Source: Triatoma infestans (taxonomy: Eukaryota; Arthropoda; Insecta; Hemiptera; Reduviidae). Taken from it: 64,000 bases of DNA. Below the pieces are notes generated by a model. It was not told the origin of the DNA. It made no database searches and worked only from the letters and a program-made list of their open reading frames with translations. Below, in pieces: positions 10,986 to 22,200 of the stretch (positions are counted from its first letter, which is position 1; each line of letters opens with the position of its first letter). Position numbers and translations under genes: made by a program. The stretch lies in contig JAAEAF010014557.1 in the NCBI GenBank assembly GCA_011037195.1, forward strand, positions 62,001 to 126,000, written 5' to 3'.

Positions 10986-11324
10986 TAGATGGACATGGTC
11001 CTTGGAAAGTCCATGAGCAAATTAGGTGCATTATTTATTTATTATTCAAAAGGGATGAGAGACAAACCCTGCGCTATTCAAAACCTCTATTGGCCCTATA
11101 TAGGTACCCCAAAGAACAACAACTACCGGGTCTGGAACAAGAGTCAGAGTCTGCGTCCTTTGGTCGCAGTGTATTGCAAAAAAAAAAAAAATTCTTGGCA
11201 ATGCCTCATTGTAGAATTATATCCTAAAATCTGGTGTGAAACTTATAGCTTGGAATTCTTCCCTTATATATAGTTGCCCTCAAAACTTCTATATGGACTT
11301 AGTATACCAAGATTGTCCTCACGT
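10986..11324. other. Unassigned intergenic sequence
   Basis: No gene or clear element. A terminus of the dispersed inverted-repeat family (AAAATCTGGTGTGAAAC) occurs at about 11224-11242. The short open frames here have no recognisable domain. Confidence 0.4.
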
Positions 11325-11480
11325 GTTGATCTAGTTGCTAGAGTACTTGCTCTTCGTGTGAAAATGGTGTTGATCCAGCCCAGAATCCGTGAGAAAAATT
11401 GGTAGTCCAGAACTAACCGGCGGTAGAAACCTCGGCGTGCTTACCCACACGCCGCTTAAGATCTTTGATTCAGTTTTGAT
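11325..11480 (+). repeat. Possible second tRNA-like SINE head
   Basis: TCTAGTTGCTAGAGTACTTG and GGTGTTGATCCAGCC are spaced like RNA polymerase III A- and B-boxes, but they diverge from the main SINE family. There is no second copy in the window to confirm a mobile element. Confidence 0.3.
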
Positions 11481-12095
11481 TTCTTCTTTCGACTTAACCA
11501 AGGAATAAGGACGGGAGGGGAAAAATTAGGGATTTTATAGCTACGTTGTAGAAGTAAACAACACCTGCTGGGTTTTTTTTGGGTTGGAAATAGGGTGGTG
11601 GTTAGTTTTGGGGGTCATGGGAACCCTTGTAAACCCCGTGGGGTTGGTCTTCAAAGAAGGCTCAGGTATTTAAAACAAATAAAATACACGATAATTTAAT
11701 AAAAAAAAATTAATATTGCAAATTTATTGTTATTCTGCTCAAATTTTTTGTAAAAATAATATATTTAATAATTCAAAATAAATGAATACTCCATAAAAAA
11801 TAAAATTATTTATAAAATTATTAATATGTATTTATATGCAGTTTTATTGTTTTAACTAATTTTTATTATTAATAAAATATGTTTTACTGAAATATTTTTT
11901 TTACAAACCTAATTGCCCCTAAAGCTTTTAGTGTGCAGATCCATGTTTGCGAAGTTATTCTTTAGAGTAAACATTCTTGAAACCCCTGGGGGATCGTTGC
12001 GAATTCCCCCCGCCTCCCCACAATTCTATATTTCTTGATTTGTAAATTTACGCACCATTTAGCCTTCAATGATGGACCAACTACATAACAGAGTT
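11481..12095. other. AT-rich intergenic stretch
   Basis: A G/T-rich segment at 11500-11660 is followed by about 240 bp of very AT-rich sequence to 11900, then unique-looking sequence. I see no gene, RNA or classified repeat. Confidence 0.4.
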
Positions 12096-12099
12096 GTTG

Positions 12100-12590
12100 T
12101 GGTTGGTTTCGCAGAGCTGGGAAAGCATCAGAGATATTTTCCGTGATAGCCTGTTTTTTTTTTGTGGTCATCGATCTGCGTTCGCCTATCATCAGGATGT
12201 TTTTGTCAAAACAGTGGGACAACATAGATTTGCTCTCTGTGCAAGATGTTTTTTTGACAAAAACATCCTGATGGTGGATGAACACCCGAAACTGGTTGAT
12301 GACCAAAAAAAGAAGCAGGTTTTTTTTTTTTTAATTTAAGGCGCGTCATCTATAGGCATTGGGCCCGGAGCCTTCTCAGTGCACTGCCGGCCTCTGGACA
12401 GTGTTCTCTTCGTTACAGACAACACTGTCCTCGCCGGACAGTGAGCTGTAGAGGCTCCTAGGAAGAAATAAATCTAAGGGTAGCACAGCTGCACTCAAAC
12501 CCGGGTCCTCCGCATGGGAGCCCAGTACGCTAACCATTAGCTATTCCCTTTCCTAGCAGGGTATTTCTACGGAAAATATCTCTGATACCT
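12100..12590. repeat. Foldback element interrupted by a SINE
   Basis: The left arm (GCAGAGCTGG, GCATCAGAGATATTTTC) and the start of the right arm (GATGACC, AAGAAGCAGG) match the foldback at 8145-8412. A SINE at 12320-12555 splits the right arm, which resumes at about 12556 with GGAAAATATCTCTGA. Confidence 0.7.
12320..12555 (-). mobile_element. tRNA-derived SINE nested in foldback element
   Basis: Minus-strand SINE with a degenerate A-box and the B-box-like GGTTTGAGTGC. The body matches the copies at 3034 and 30133 (TGTCTGTAACGAAGAGAACA). A short AGCAGG flanks both sides. It inserted after the foldback did. Confidence 0.8.
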
Positions 12591-13056
12591 AACACGGATT
12601 CGTCACCGATTAGCAGGAAATAAGGCAGGTAATACACTAACGACGACCATATTATAAATCCATATTTGTTAGAAAATCTAAAAAATAGAACAGCTCAAGT
12701 GTCTAAATCACACAATTATGTTATATTTATCAGGTAACAATGCCAATTCATAATATAGACATTGAAGTATCTGGATGGGAGGCCGTCAAAGCACTGAGAT
12801 GTCTTCGGGGCCACAATCTTTCAGGTCGCACCTGCACTATACCCCATTAAAAATATAAAAAAAGAATATAATTTCTTCGCTACAGACGTTACCACTAACA
12901 AAAGTATAAAAAGTGGTATGTAACTGGTCTTAACACTCCAAAGAATAACTGCGATAAATCTAATGTGAACGCCTAAGTATAGGAAATGCAGTAAAAGCTT
13001 TAAGAAAATTGGTCATTAACTTTCTACATATAAATGTTTTCGTTTAATTAGAGAAT

Positions 13057-13206
13057 TTATAAAGTGATACTGTGAGGGGAGCCAACTACATCAATAATTT
13101 CCATCTTGATTGGAGCCGGTGGATCTTTAGCTGGCAGGCTTGTATCCGGATTGCTGGAGGCAGCAGCGTCAACACTCGAGCACAGTACTGTCGGTATTAC
13201 CAGCGT
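13057..13206 (-). CDS. DMAP1: DMAP1 terminal exon
   Basis: Acceptor ATATTTCAG, stop TAA at 13057-13059. It encodes an Ala/Ser/Pro-rich linker, an IKME sumoylation-like motif and IIDVVGSP, the conserved DMAP1 tail motif. The basic tail seen in vertebrates is absent. Confidence 0.9.
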   Translation of the reverse strand, partial: TLVIPTVLCSSVDAAASSNPDTSLPAKDPPAPIKMEIIDVVGSPHSITL

Positions 13207-16200
13207 CTGAAATATTAAATCCATACAAACATTGCACAAAAAAAAATTAGCTAAAAAATTATGTGCATTTACTCTTTTACATTTATCTTATCTAGTGTTG
13301 CCATAACTGTTACAGCTTAAAAAAAAAAAATCTGGTGTGAATCACGCACACGTCTTTCTCTTACTCCTTTCAATACAATTATTTATATAATGAGAAATTT
13401 TCTTTAAAATCAAATTTTACGTTACAAAACCTACTAATCTTGGCAAGTAGAGAAATGAGATGATTTTGTCCAAGTAGAGCGCTTTAAAAAATTCTGAACC
13501 AACTTTTGGAATTAATGCCACAAAATTCCCTACAACTATACAAAATAATTTTGGGGAAAGGGGATGTTTCAAATAAATGTAAAAACATATACTGAAGTGG
13601 TATTTTAGAGGAAAGCATAACGTTACTGTTTCCCACAGAACTCCCAAAATATCAATTTTTCTCAGGAAAATGTTTCAAATAAAAGTGATAGATATTTATA
13701 TATATGTACAGAGTGTGCGAATTTTTCAAAATTACGAACTACTGAAACAAAAAATCAGTAAAGTCGTAGTACATCCGGTTGATGGATTTTGCTCGAAATC
13801 TTACTGTCTGGTGCAGTGGTCGAGTACTTAAATGGAATACCAAGTTCTTGTGACTTTACGTTTTCAACGCGAACCGAAATCATGTATTTCCGGTAAAAAC
13901 TCAATTTCAAATATCTAGCCCAATCGTAATACTTCCTCTTACTATGAGTGAGAGAAAATAATAGGTGACCTACCATTTTGAAATAAAGCAAAACTTTAGT
14001 AACCTAAAGCAGCAACCTCAAGAGCAATTGACAAAAAATTAATGCTCAAAATGTCCACTTGCACCGTTAATCATGTAACGAATTACACAGATTTGCCAGG
14101 ATATAAAGATATACTGTAATCCCCAAGGAGAACTGAGGTATGGGCTTCCTCGTGGCCAATCTGCAGCCACAATTAAACTCACCAATATTCAATATTAGGC
14201 CAGTTTTCTAGGGTGGACCTTGTCTTTCTAAACGCGTTGAATCTTGGTGTTGAACTGTAACACTCAATGAGTATTTGAAAAAAAAAAGCTATGATTTTAG
14301 AGGCTTTACGAGTTCTAAAATATCCTCTTGGTAATTCTCGTATAAACACCTTTTTTACACAATGCACTTCTCTTGGCCCCTGATAATTCACGGTGAACAG
14401 TGGGCCAAACCATAGCCAGAACTGGGATTTTTCTCTACCATCACTTCATGTGGTTCTTTAGAGCTGTGTACAAATACACCAGCATTTTGGCGGATTAAAT
14501 TTATCCACTATGCTAAAAATTGTTTTGTCACTAAACAAAATTTATCTTTGAAGATATTTGAGCGTAACGCTGCAACACAACTTTAGATCCGTTCTGTCTA
14601 ATTTGCTTTACAGTAGTTGTAGCCTGTGATTTTCCGGATAAGCATCCATTCCCAGGTCAATTTTAATCAGACTCAACATGATTTTTATTGTGGTCTAAGA
14701 GAGTTTCTTCTTATCTCCTGGTTGCCACAGCTTTAATCGTGTTTTCTGTACGAAGACACCCGGAACGGGAAGTGGCGTTGACTGAAAGAGAAGGCCTCGC
14801 TGTATCTGTTAATGGTACGATAAACAAACACACGGCTAATATCCAACGATGAAGTGTTTCAAAACTCTGCTATATTGCTATTACAGCAGTACGTTTTTCC
14901 TTTATCCCCCCACTCCTTGATAATAAAATGAGTAAAAAATGCATACTGATTGGCACATAAATCCTAATCAATAAGGTACAAAGTGCAACTAACCAGATAA
15001 CCATGTTTACAATATAACCTTTGTAATTCTTGATTGCACTTTTCAATCAGTATTTTGCGGCAGTACTAGGTAAATATCTAACCTTACTACTCACCTTTCC
15101 TGGATTGCACGCTTCATATTGATGCCTTAATGATTGCAATTCAAATTCACATGAAGACATTGCAGTTCGCAATTCATGTAACAATAACAAATCGCTACGT
15201 AACTCATTAAAATGCTGGCAAATTTCTTCAGTTGGCGTTGGGTTTGCCTCTGAAATGAAACAGAAAATCAGTATGGAATCGTGTATTTTTGAATGTGATA
15301 CTTAGAATTTTTAACAATGCATTTAATGTTGTGTAGTGCCAGTTCCTCCAAAACCTTACAGAAAAATGTTTCAAATAAAAGCGATAGACCTTCATGTGTG
15401 TAATTAATACACAAAATTTAAAGAAAATCTTCCATAAAATTTAAAGTAAAGTCATACTTCCGATTGATGAATTTTGCCCAATACCTTCGTGTCAGATACA
15501 GTGGTGGATACATTAACGGAATACCAAGTTTCGAGTTTCTTTCGACTTTTCATTTTTGAAATAATTTGTTTAGACACGCACACATATACAGACAGGCCAT
15601 TTCGCTAAAAACATACTTTCTGTAATCAGCGGTACTCTAAAATATATTATATTTCCGGTAAGAAAAACTCGATTTTCTAAAAATCTAACAGTCACTGACA
15701 GCAGTAAGTTATTTCAAAATACTTAAAATCAAGAGCCACAGTATGTACACACCTATACTCATTTCGACAAGAAGTTGTTCGATTGCTTTAATCTTCTTTT
15801 GTCCAATATTTGCCGGCAGCTTCATTCTCTGCGACCGCAGATACACACCACTTCCTTTTAGATCGGGAAATTTGATACTGGTAATTTCTCCAGACTAAAA
15901 CATAAAAAAGAATGCAAAAACCTAGACGAGTTAAAAGTTTTGTGATGAATGAAGCTACTATAAAGAAATAGATTTTCTTTATAATGCACTGCGCCCTGGA
16001 AGATAAACTCTGTGCTCTTTGGAGTCTTCTCAGACTACCTGCCTCTTGTTGCAGCCAACACTGCCCTACACCAGACAGTAGGCTTTAGAGGCTCCTAGGG
16101 AGAGGCCTTGTAGTAGGAGCATGTTTCCTGCTGTTGAAACCTAAATAAAACCAACCAGCCAAGGTATTTCCCCCCACTCTTGGAGACAGAAGCACTTCAA

Positions 16201-19200
16201 ATATATCTGAAGAACTTCTCCCTCTCCCAGACACACCTACATACTCAGTGCCGCAATACCGGATAACATAGGCTAATTAAAAAAATCTTACCAATGAATC
16301 CATTTTCGGCCTTGTAGTAGGAGCTAGTCTTCGCTTTGGCACACGTCCTGGACGCCTCATTTCACCCGCCTGAATATCAACGGCTGTTATCAATTTCTGC
16401 AAATCTTGTGTTTTTTTATCACGTTCTTTTTTCCTTGCTTCGATTTTGCGCAATTCATTTTGTAACATCTGTTCCTCTTCCACCTGGAAATAGAAAGAAA
16501 AAAATCTGATGTGAAACACTCACATGACTTTCTCAACGAAACTGTAGTTTCAAAGAAAAACCAACACCAGATGGGCAATGTTTTAGCGGCCAATGATGAC
16601 GCTATTCTGTTCTTCCAATGTTTGGGTCACACTTAATGACTCAAATGGACTACAACACCTGACTCAAATGCACCAGCCTTTTTAAATAATTTTTGTACTC
16701 ATCAAAACTACAGATACACAAAAATGTTCCCACCTGTTCCTTGGTGCGGCTGTATAGTCTGGCTAATTGTTCCTTACGTTTCCTTTCATGTTCCGCATCG
16801 AATACATAGTTTCTCATCTCTGGTGTTAAACCTGGCCCAGTTTTGATCTATAATAAACGAATACAAGTATTTTTTGAGATTTAGATCTAAAATTCTTTAT
16901 TAAGAAGAGGTTAAGCACAAATATATACCAGCGTAAGTCTAAATCGGGATCCTATTCAAAAAGTTAGGTCTAAATATGTAAAGTTATGATCCTAAGTTCA
17001 AAGAAACTCAATGATATCTTTATGAACTTTCATCGCGAAAATGGCGGAAAACGAAAAAAAACGGGCAGTAAAGTCACGATTCTGGCCAGCCCAACTTTCT
17101 TTAAACTTCGAATTTTGGCAATATATTTACTTTTAATTTATATTACATAGATGAGAAAATCGTGATTCTCTTCTCTTTCTTTTCGACTGTGCTGCAACCT
17201 ACAGTGTATCTATTCAAATATGATTCACATTCATTCAGTTTAATTTATGAATTAAAACTGCGAATTCTGACTTTTTTCTTTTTTGTGCTTTATTCAGGAT
17301 TAATACCACTTTTATTAGTTACTTATTTCACTTTATTTTCTTTTGTTTTGAGAATTATTATATTTAGCATAAATTTTTATGCTTCCAAATACTCCGAAAA
17401 TTTCTTCGAGTGACACATCTCATACCAGTCGCTTTAAACGCTCCAGGAGTTCACCAGACACCATTTCATTGTCACTAAAAAAATGCCATTAGAATAAAAT
17501 AAGGTGACGCCGTCTTTGACACTTTCGGAAGTTTCAATGCCTACCCTTCTGGCTCAAATGAAGGATGTAATGAAGGATCTTTTAGTAGAGAGTCTTGCCA
17601 ACCTAGCCACCAAAGAGGATTTTAAGTTGCTTCAAAGTGAGTGTACCTCTCTTAGGGAAGAGAATTCTAAGTTGAGGGGCCAAATTGAGGCTCTCAGGTC
17701 AGATAATTTAAGATATGAAAATCTTATTGACGATCTTGATAATAAGGGTCGCAGGAATAACTTGATTTTCAAAGGTCTAAAATATAAACTGGATGATAGC
17801 CTTTCTATGTTGATCTGTGACTTTTGTAAGCAAATGTTGCAAGTTGAAGTAAATGTGGAAAATGTCCATGTAACCCCACTTGGACCCAGGAGTGTTGGCA
17901 GTGTTCCCCTACTTGCCTCCTTTTTATTAGTAACTAATAAAATAGCAGTGATGAGGGCGGCAAGGCGTCTGAAGAGTACAGGCTATTCTGTACAACAAGA
18001 TTATTCACTGAATATGAGAAGAAGGAGGGCTAAACTTCTTCTAATTCGAAGAGAAATCTTGCGTCTGAACTCTTCTTTAAAGGTATTTGTTACTTACGAC
18101 CGTCTTTTTGTTCAAGCTCAGCGTTTTAATCTCAGTCATGATGGAAGAAGTCTGGTCTCTGGCTCTGAGAACGCAGTTGTTAAGTTGAGTGACGCTGTAG
18201 GCAAGGACATGTCCTCTTTTCTTCTGGCTGTCCTCTCAGATTCTCTTCCTCGAGATTATTTTACTTCACCGCCTGTGTTTAACAAACTTCGTCCACATCT
18301 CAGACACTGCATACATGAGATCTCGTCGTCTGCCGGCAGGTTCCTGACAATTCAGCTGAGTGTGTGGTGCAATCATTGTCTATTATATCTTACAATATAG
18401 CTGGTTTAAAAAATAAAATTGATGATGTCTTTTTTTTTGAATTTTTGAATGGTTTTGATATTTTTATTTTATTGGAAACATTTATCGAAGAGAATAATTT
18501 TAGTTTTTATGAAACGTATTTTGTTAATTATAAGTTATGCTGGATCCCTGCAGTTAAATCTGCTAAATTTGGCAGGGCAATTGGTGGTCATTGTATGCTA
18601 TTAGGTATAAGTGCGTTAAATTTCTTGTTCTAGAGGGAATTAATTTAATTTCAATTAATAATAATTTTAATTCCGAAGTGTTTATTTTACCTTTGTATTT
18701 GAATTGTAACTTTTGGGAAGATAATTTTAATGAGCTATGTAATTTTTTAGTGCTATTTTCTCATCTTAAATTTATACTAATTGGTGATGTTAATGTAAGA
18801 ATTGGTAACTCACAGGTTCTTCCTGATGATTTGTTATTGGATAATCCAAATTGCTGTTTAACCAGAAATTCTAAGGATAAAGTACTTAATGGAAGAGGCA
18901 TTAAATTTATTGATCTTTGTGATAGTTATGGTTTAGTAATTTTAAACGGAAGACTTCATGGGGATTTGGATGGTGAACTGACTTTTATTGGAAGTATGGG
19001 AAGCTCCGTTAATGATCTCTGTTGTGTTTCTGTTGATTTTATTCCAAGTATATTAGAATTTAGAGTATTGCCGGTAAATTTTTCTGACCATCTTCCACTT
19101 TTTCTTTCGGTATCTTTGTTCTCAAGCCCATCAGAAAATATTTTGCCATTACTTCCCCAATTAGCTTGGTTCAATAAGGACTTAGAGCAATATAAAGCCG

Positions 19201-22200
19201 TTCTAGAGTCCAACACAAATAAAATTTCTAGTTTTCCGTCAAGTATTCAGGAATACTTGGATGTTCTTTTAAATTTAATTAAATCTTCATGTTTTCGGTA
19301 CTCTGGTTCTGTCTCGGTAGTATGAACTTCCCGTAAGAATTTTTGGTTCCATACTCTTGTTTCAGAGCTCGAAAGAAATCTTTCCCTTTATTAAAATTGT
19401 TTCGTAAGACAAATTTTGATTTAGTTAGAAAAGCTTATTTGGAAGCAAATAACTTCTATAAAGTTTTATGTCAAAAAAAGAAAGAAGAATTCTATATTTC
19501 CTTGAACGCTCAGTTTAGATCGTTGGATAATTCTAAAGATTTTTGGAACTTAGTTTCCCACTTTAAACGAAAAAATTTTATTTGTAGTAGTAATATTTCT
19601 ATGACTGAGTGGGCCTCACATTTTAAATTATTATTAAATCCAGTTCTGTCTGCCTCAGCCGTTATTTATGCTGAGCCTCTTAATCGCTCTGTTACGCTTG
19701 ATTCTCCCTTTACTTTGGAGTAGTTACATATTGTTCTGTCCAAAGCTAAGAACAATAAGGCTCCCGGATTTGACCGGGTGACGTATGAATTTTATAAAAA
19801 TGCTCCTGATGTTTTCCATGAAAAAATGCTTGTCTTATTCAATAGAATATATGATATGGAGTGTACCCCGTCTTCTTTTGGTAGGTCATTGATTTTTCCA
19901 TTATTTAAGAAGGGCAATGTTGATGATGTGGCCAATTATAGGGGCATTTCTTGCTTGGATTCGATTGCAAAGATTTTTGTTGGCCTCTTACTTCTCCGCC
20001 TTGAAAGTTTTGTCGTGGATAATTGTCTTTTGAGTGAGTGCCAATCTGGCTTCCGGAGAGGTTACTCGACATTGGATAATTTGTTTGTTTTAATGAACAG
20101 AATTGAAATTAAACTCTTACGTCGCGGAGGTAAGCTTTACTGTTTTTTTATTGACCTTAAGGCGGCTTTTGATTCGGTAGATCGAGGATCTCTGTATCTG
20201 TAGCTTTTTAATTTGGGTGTATCATCAAAATTTATCAACACTTTAAAAAGTCTTTATTCTGAAGCTTCCTCCGCTGTCAGGGGTAGAGTGGGAATTACGG
20301 AGTTTTTTAGAGTTAAAAATGGTCTTCGCCAGGGCTGCCTTCTTAGTCCGATCCTATTCTCTCTTTTTTTAGATGATTTGCCCTTGGCGCTTGAGGGTGG
20401 AGTAAGAATTGGTGGCACCGTAATTAATACTCTGATGTATGCTGACGACCTGCTCCTCCTAGCGGAAGACCCTTTTACCCTTCAAAGAAACATTCGTATT
20501 CTGGAATCCTATTGCGATCAATGGAATCTCACGGTTAATCTAAACAAATCTAAGGTGCTGGTTTTTAGAAAGGGTGGTAGACTTTCCTCAAAGGAACGAT
20601 GGTTCTTTAAAGGTACGCCTATTGAAATGTGAATCAATACAAGTATTTAGGCGTAACACTGACATCTCGTTTATCTATGTCTAATCATCTAGCTGAAAGT
20701 ATATCGGTTGCTAAGTTTGGCATTAATAGGTTATGGTCCGATTTTGTTTGTGATAAATTAGTACCTCCTTCATCTAAATATAATTTTTTTAAAGCAGTTT
20801 CTCGTTCTATTGTGTGTTACGCTGCCCAAATTTGGGGATTTCAGCTGTATGATTTGCTAGAAAGGTTTCACCGTTTTTTTATTAAAAAATTATTTGGACT
20901 ACCTGCATACACTCCTAACTATATGCTTTTTCTAGAAACTTCCTCCTCCCTTCTTCATGTATTTACTTTAAATTTGCATTTCAGATATATTACTAAAGTT
21001 ATTAAACTCCCACAACATCGATTTTCTCGAATCGTAGCGCTGGAAGTTGTTAAGAAAAAAGTATTCTGGTTTAAACATTGGGTGTCCTTGGCTGAAAAAT
21101 ATTCTTGCGAGTTTGATTCAGGGTTGGATAGTTTTGACAAGTGGCAAGGTCAGTTGTCGACCATAGTGCAATGTTTGAGAATGAGGCATTATGAGGAATG
21201 TGAACAGAGAGCCCGTCAGTCTATCCGGTTGTTCTTGTATAGAGATTTAAATTACTCTTTAGACGTTTTAAATTTAGAGTCTAGCAGTGGAAGTTTCACT
21301 CGCGGATTTGGGTTGGTTTTTTAAGTTACGATGTGAATTGCTTTATTTAAATTATAACCCTTGGTTTGAAAGAGAGCCTAGTTGCTGCTCTCTGTGTAAT
21401 CTCCGCGTGAGGGAGGATATATTCCACTTTTTGGGGGTTTGTCCGATACTTTCCGAATTCAGATATCCCTATTTAGGTGCAAAAACATTATCAAAAGATC
21501 AGTTAGTTCAGCTTCTTAATGGGCACAATTTTATGAGCCTTATTAAATTTGCGCAGCAATCTTGGATTTATCGCCAAAATTTAGTTAAAGAATTTAACTT
21601 TACTTAGTTTCTATTATTTAGTATTCATATTTTTTTTTTTCTTATGTAATATCAATTAAAGTTTTAATTTTATTTAATTAACTAATATGATGGTTTCTAT
21701 TGTTGTGTTAGATAACTTTTATCTTCATTCTGTAATTTTTATTTTTAATCACAAGCATTAGCTATGTACATTTGAATTATTATAAAATAACATAGGTATT
21801 TTCATAATATTATTCATTTTGTGATTATCTTTGAGCGATCATCATTTTTGTTTGTCAAGTATTTCATGTTATTATTATTATTATTATTACTTTCTTCTTT
21901 TTTTTTTAATTTTTTTTTATTTAGTTATTATTTTATTTTTTCTTCCTCATTATCAACCTCCGGCAGACGGTTTTACCATGCCGTAGAATGTCAAGAATGT
22001 ATTTTTGTAGTTACTTTGTCATTATGAAATAAAACATTATTATTATTATTATTATTACAAGTATTTTTTGAGATTTAGATCTAAAATTCTTTATTAAGAA
22101 GAGGTTAAGTACAAATATATACCCGCGTAAGTCTAAATCGGGACCCTATTCAAAAAGTTAGGTCTAAATATGTAAAGTTATGATCCTAAGTTCAAAGAAA

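Larger units (their letters stand above)
17165..22055 (+). mobile_element. Near full-length but decayed LINE in DMAP1 intron 5
   Basis: A 4.9 kb non-LTR retrotransposon with a pyrimidine-rich leader, ORF1, ORF2 (AP endonuclease plus reverse transcriptase, no RNase H) and a 3' (ATT)n tail at about 22036-22055. It is opposite in orientation to DMAP1. Several frameshifts and stops make it inactive. ORF sequence resembles the LINE at 31640-33720 (shared NSKDKVLNG and MGSS-x3-DLCCV words). The ORF1/ORF2 architecture fits the Jockey/CR1-like assemblage; the exact clade is not settled. Confidence 0.92.

Noticed and set aside
13331..13957. Helitron with 5' TC and 3' hairpin
   Set aside because: The ends proved to be inverted repeats in other copies (2299-2660, 5985-7429), and no CTRR end is present. 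A terminal-inverted-repeat element fits better.
17162..17413. Small hydrophobic membrane protein
   Set aside because: T-rich leader of the LINE; the Phe/Leu content comes from composition.
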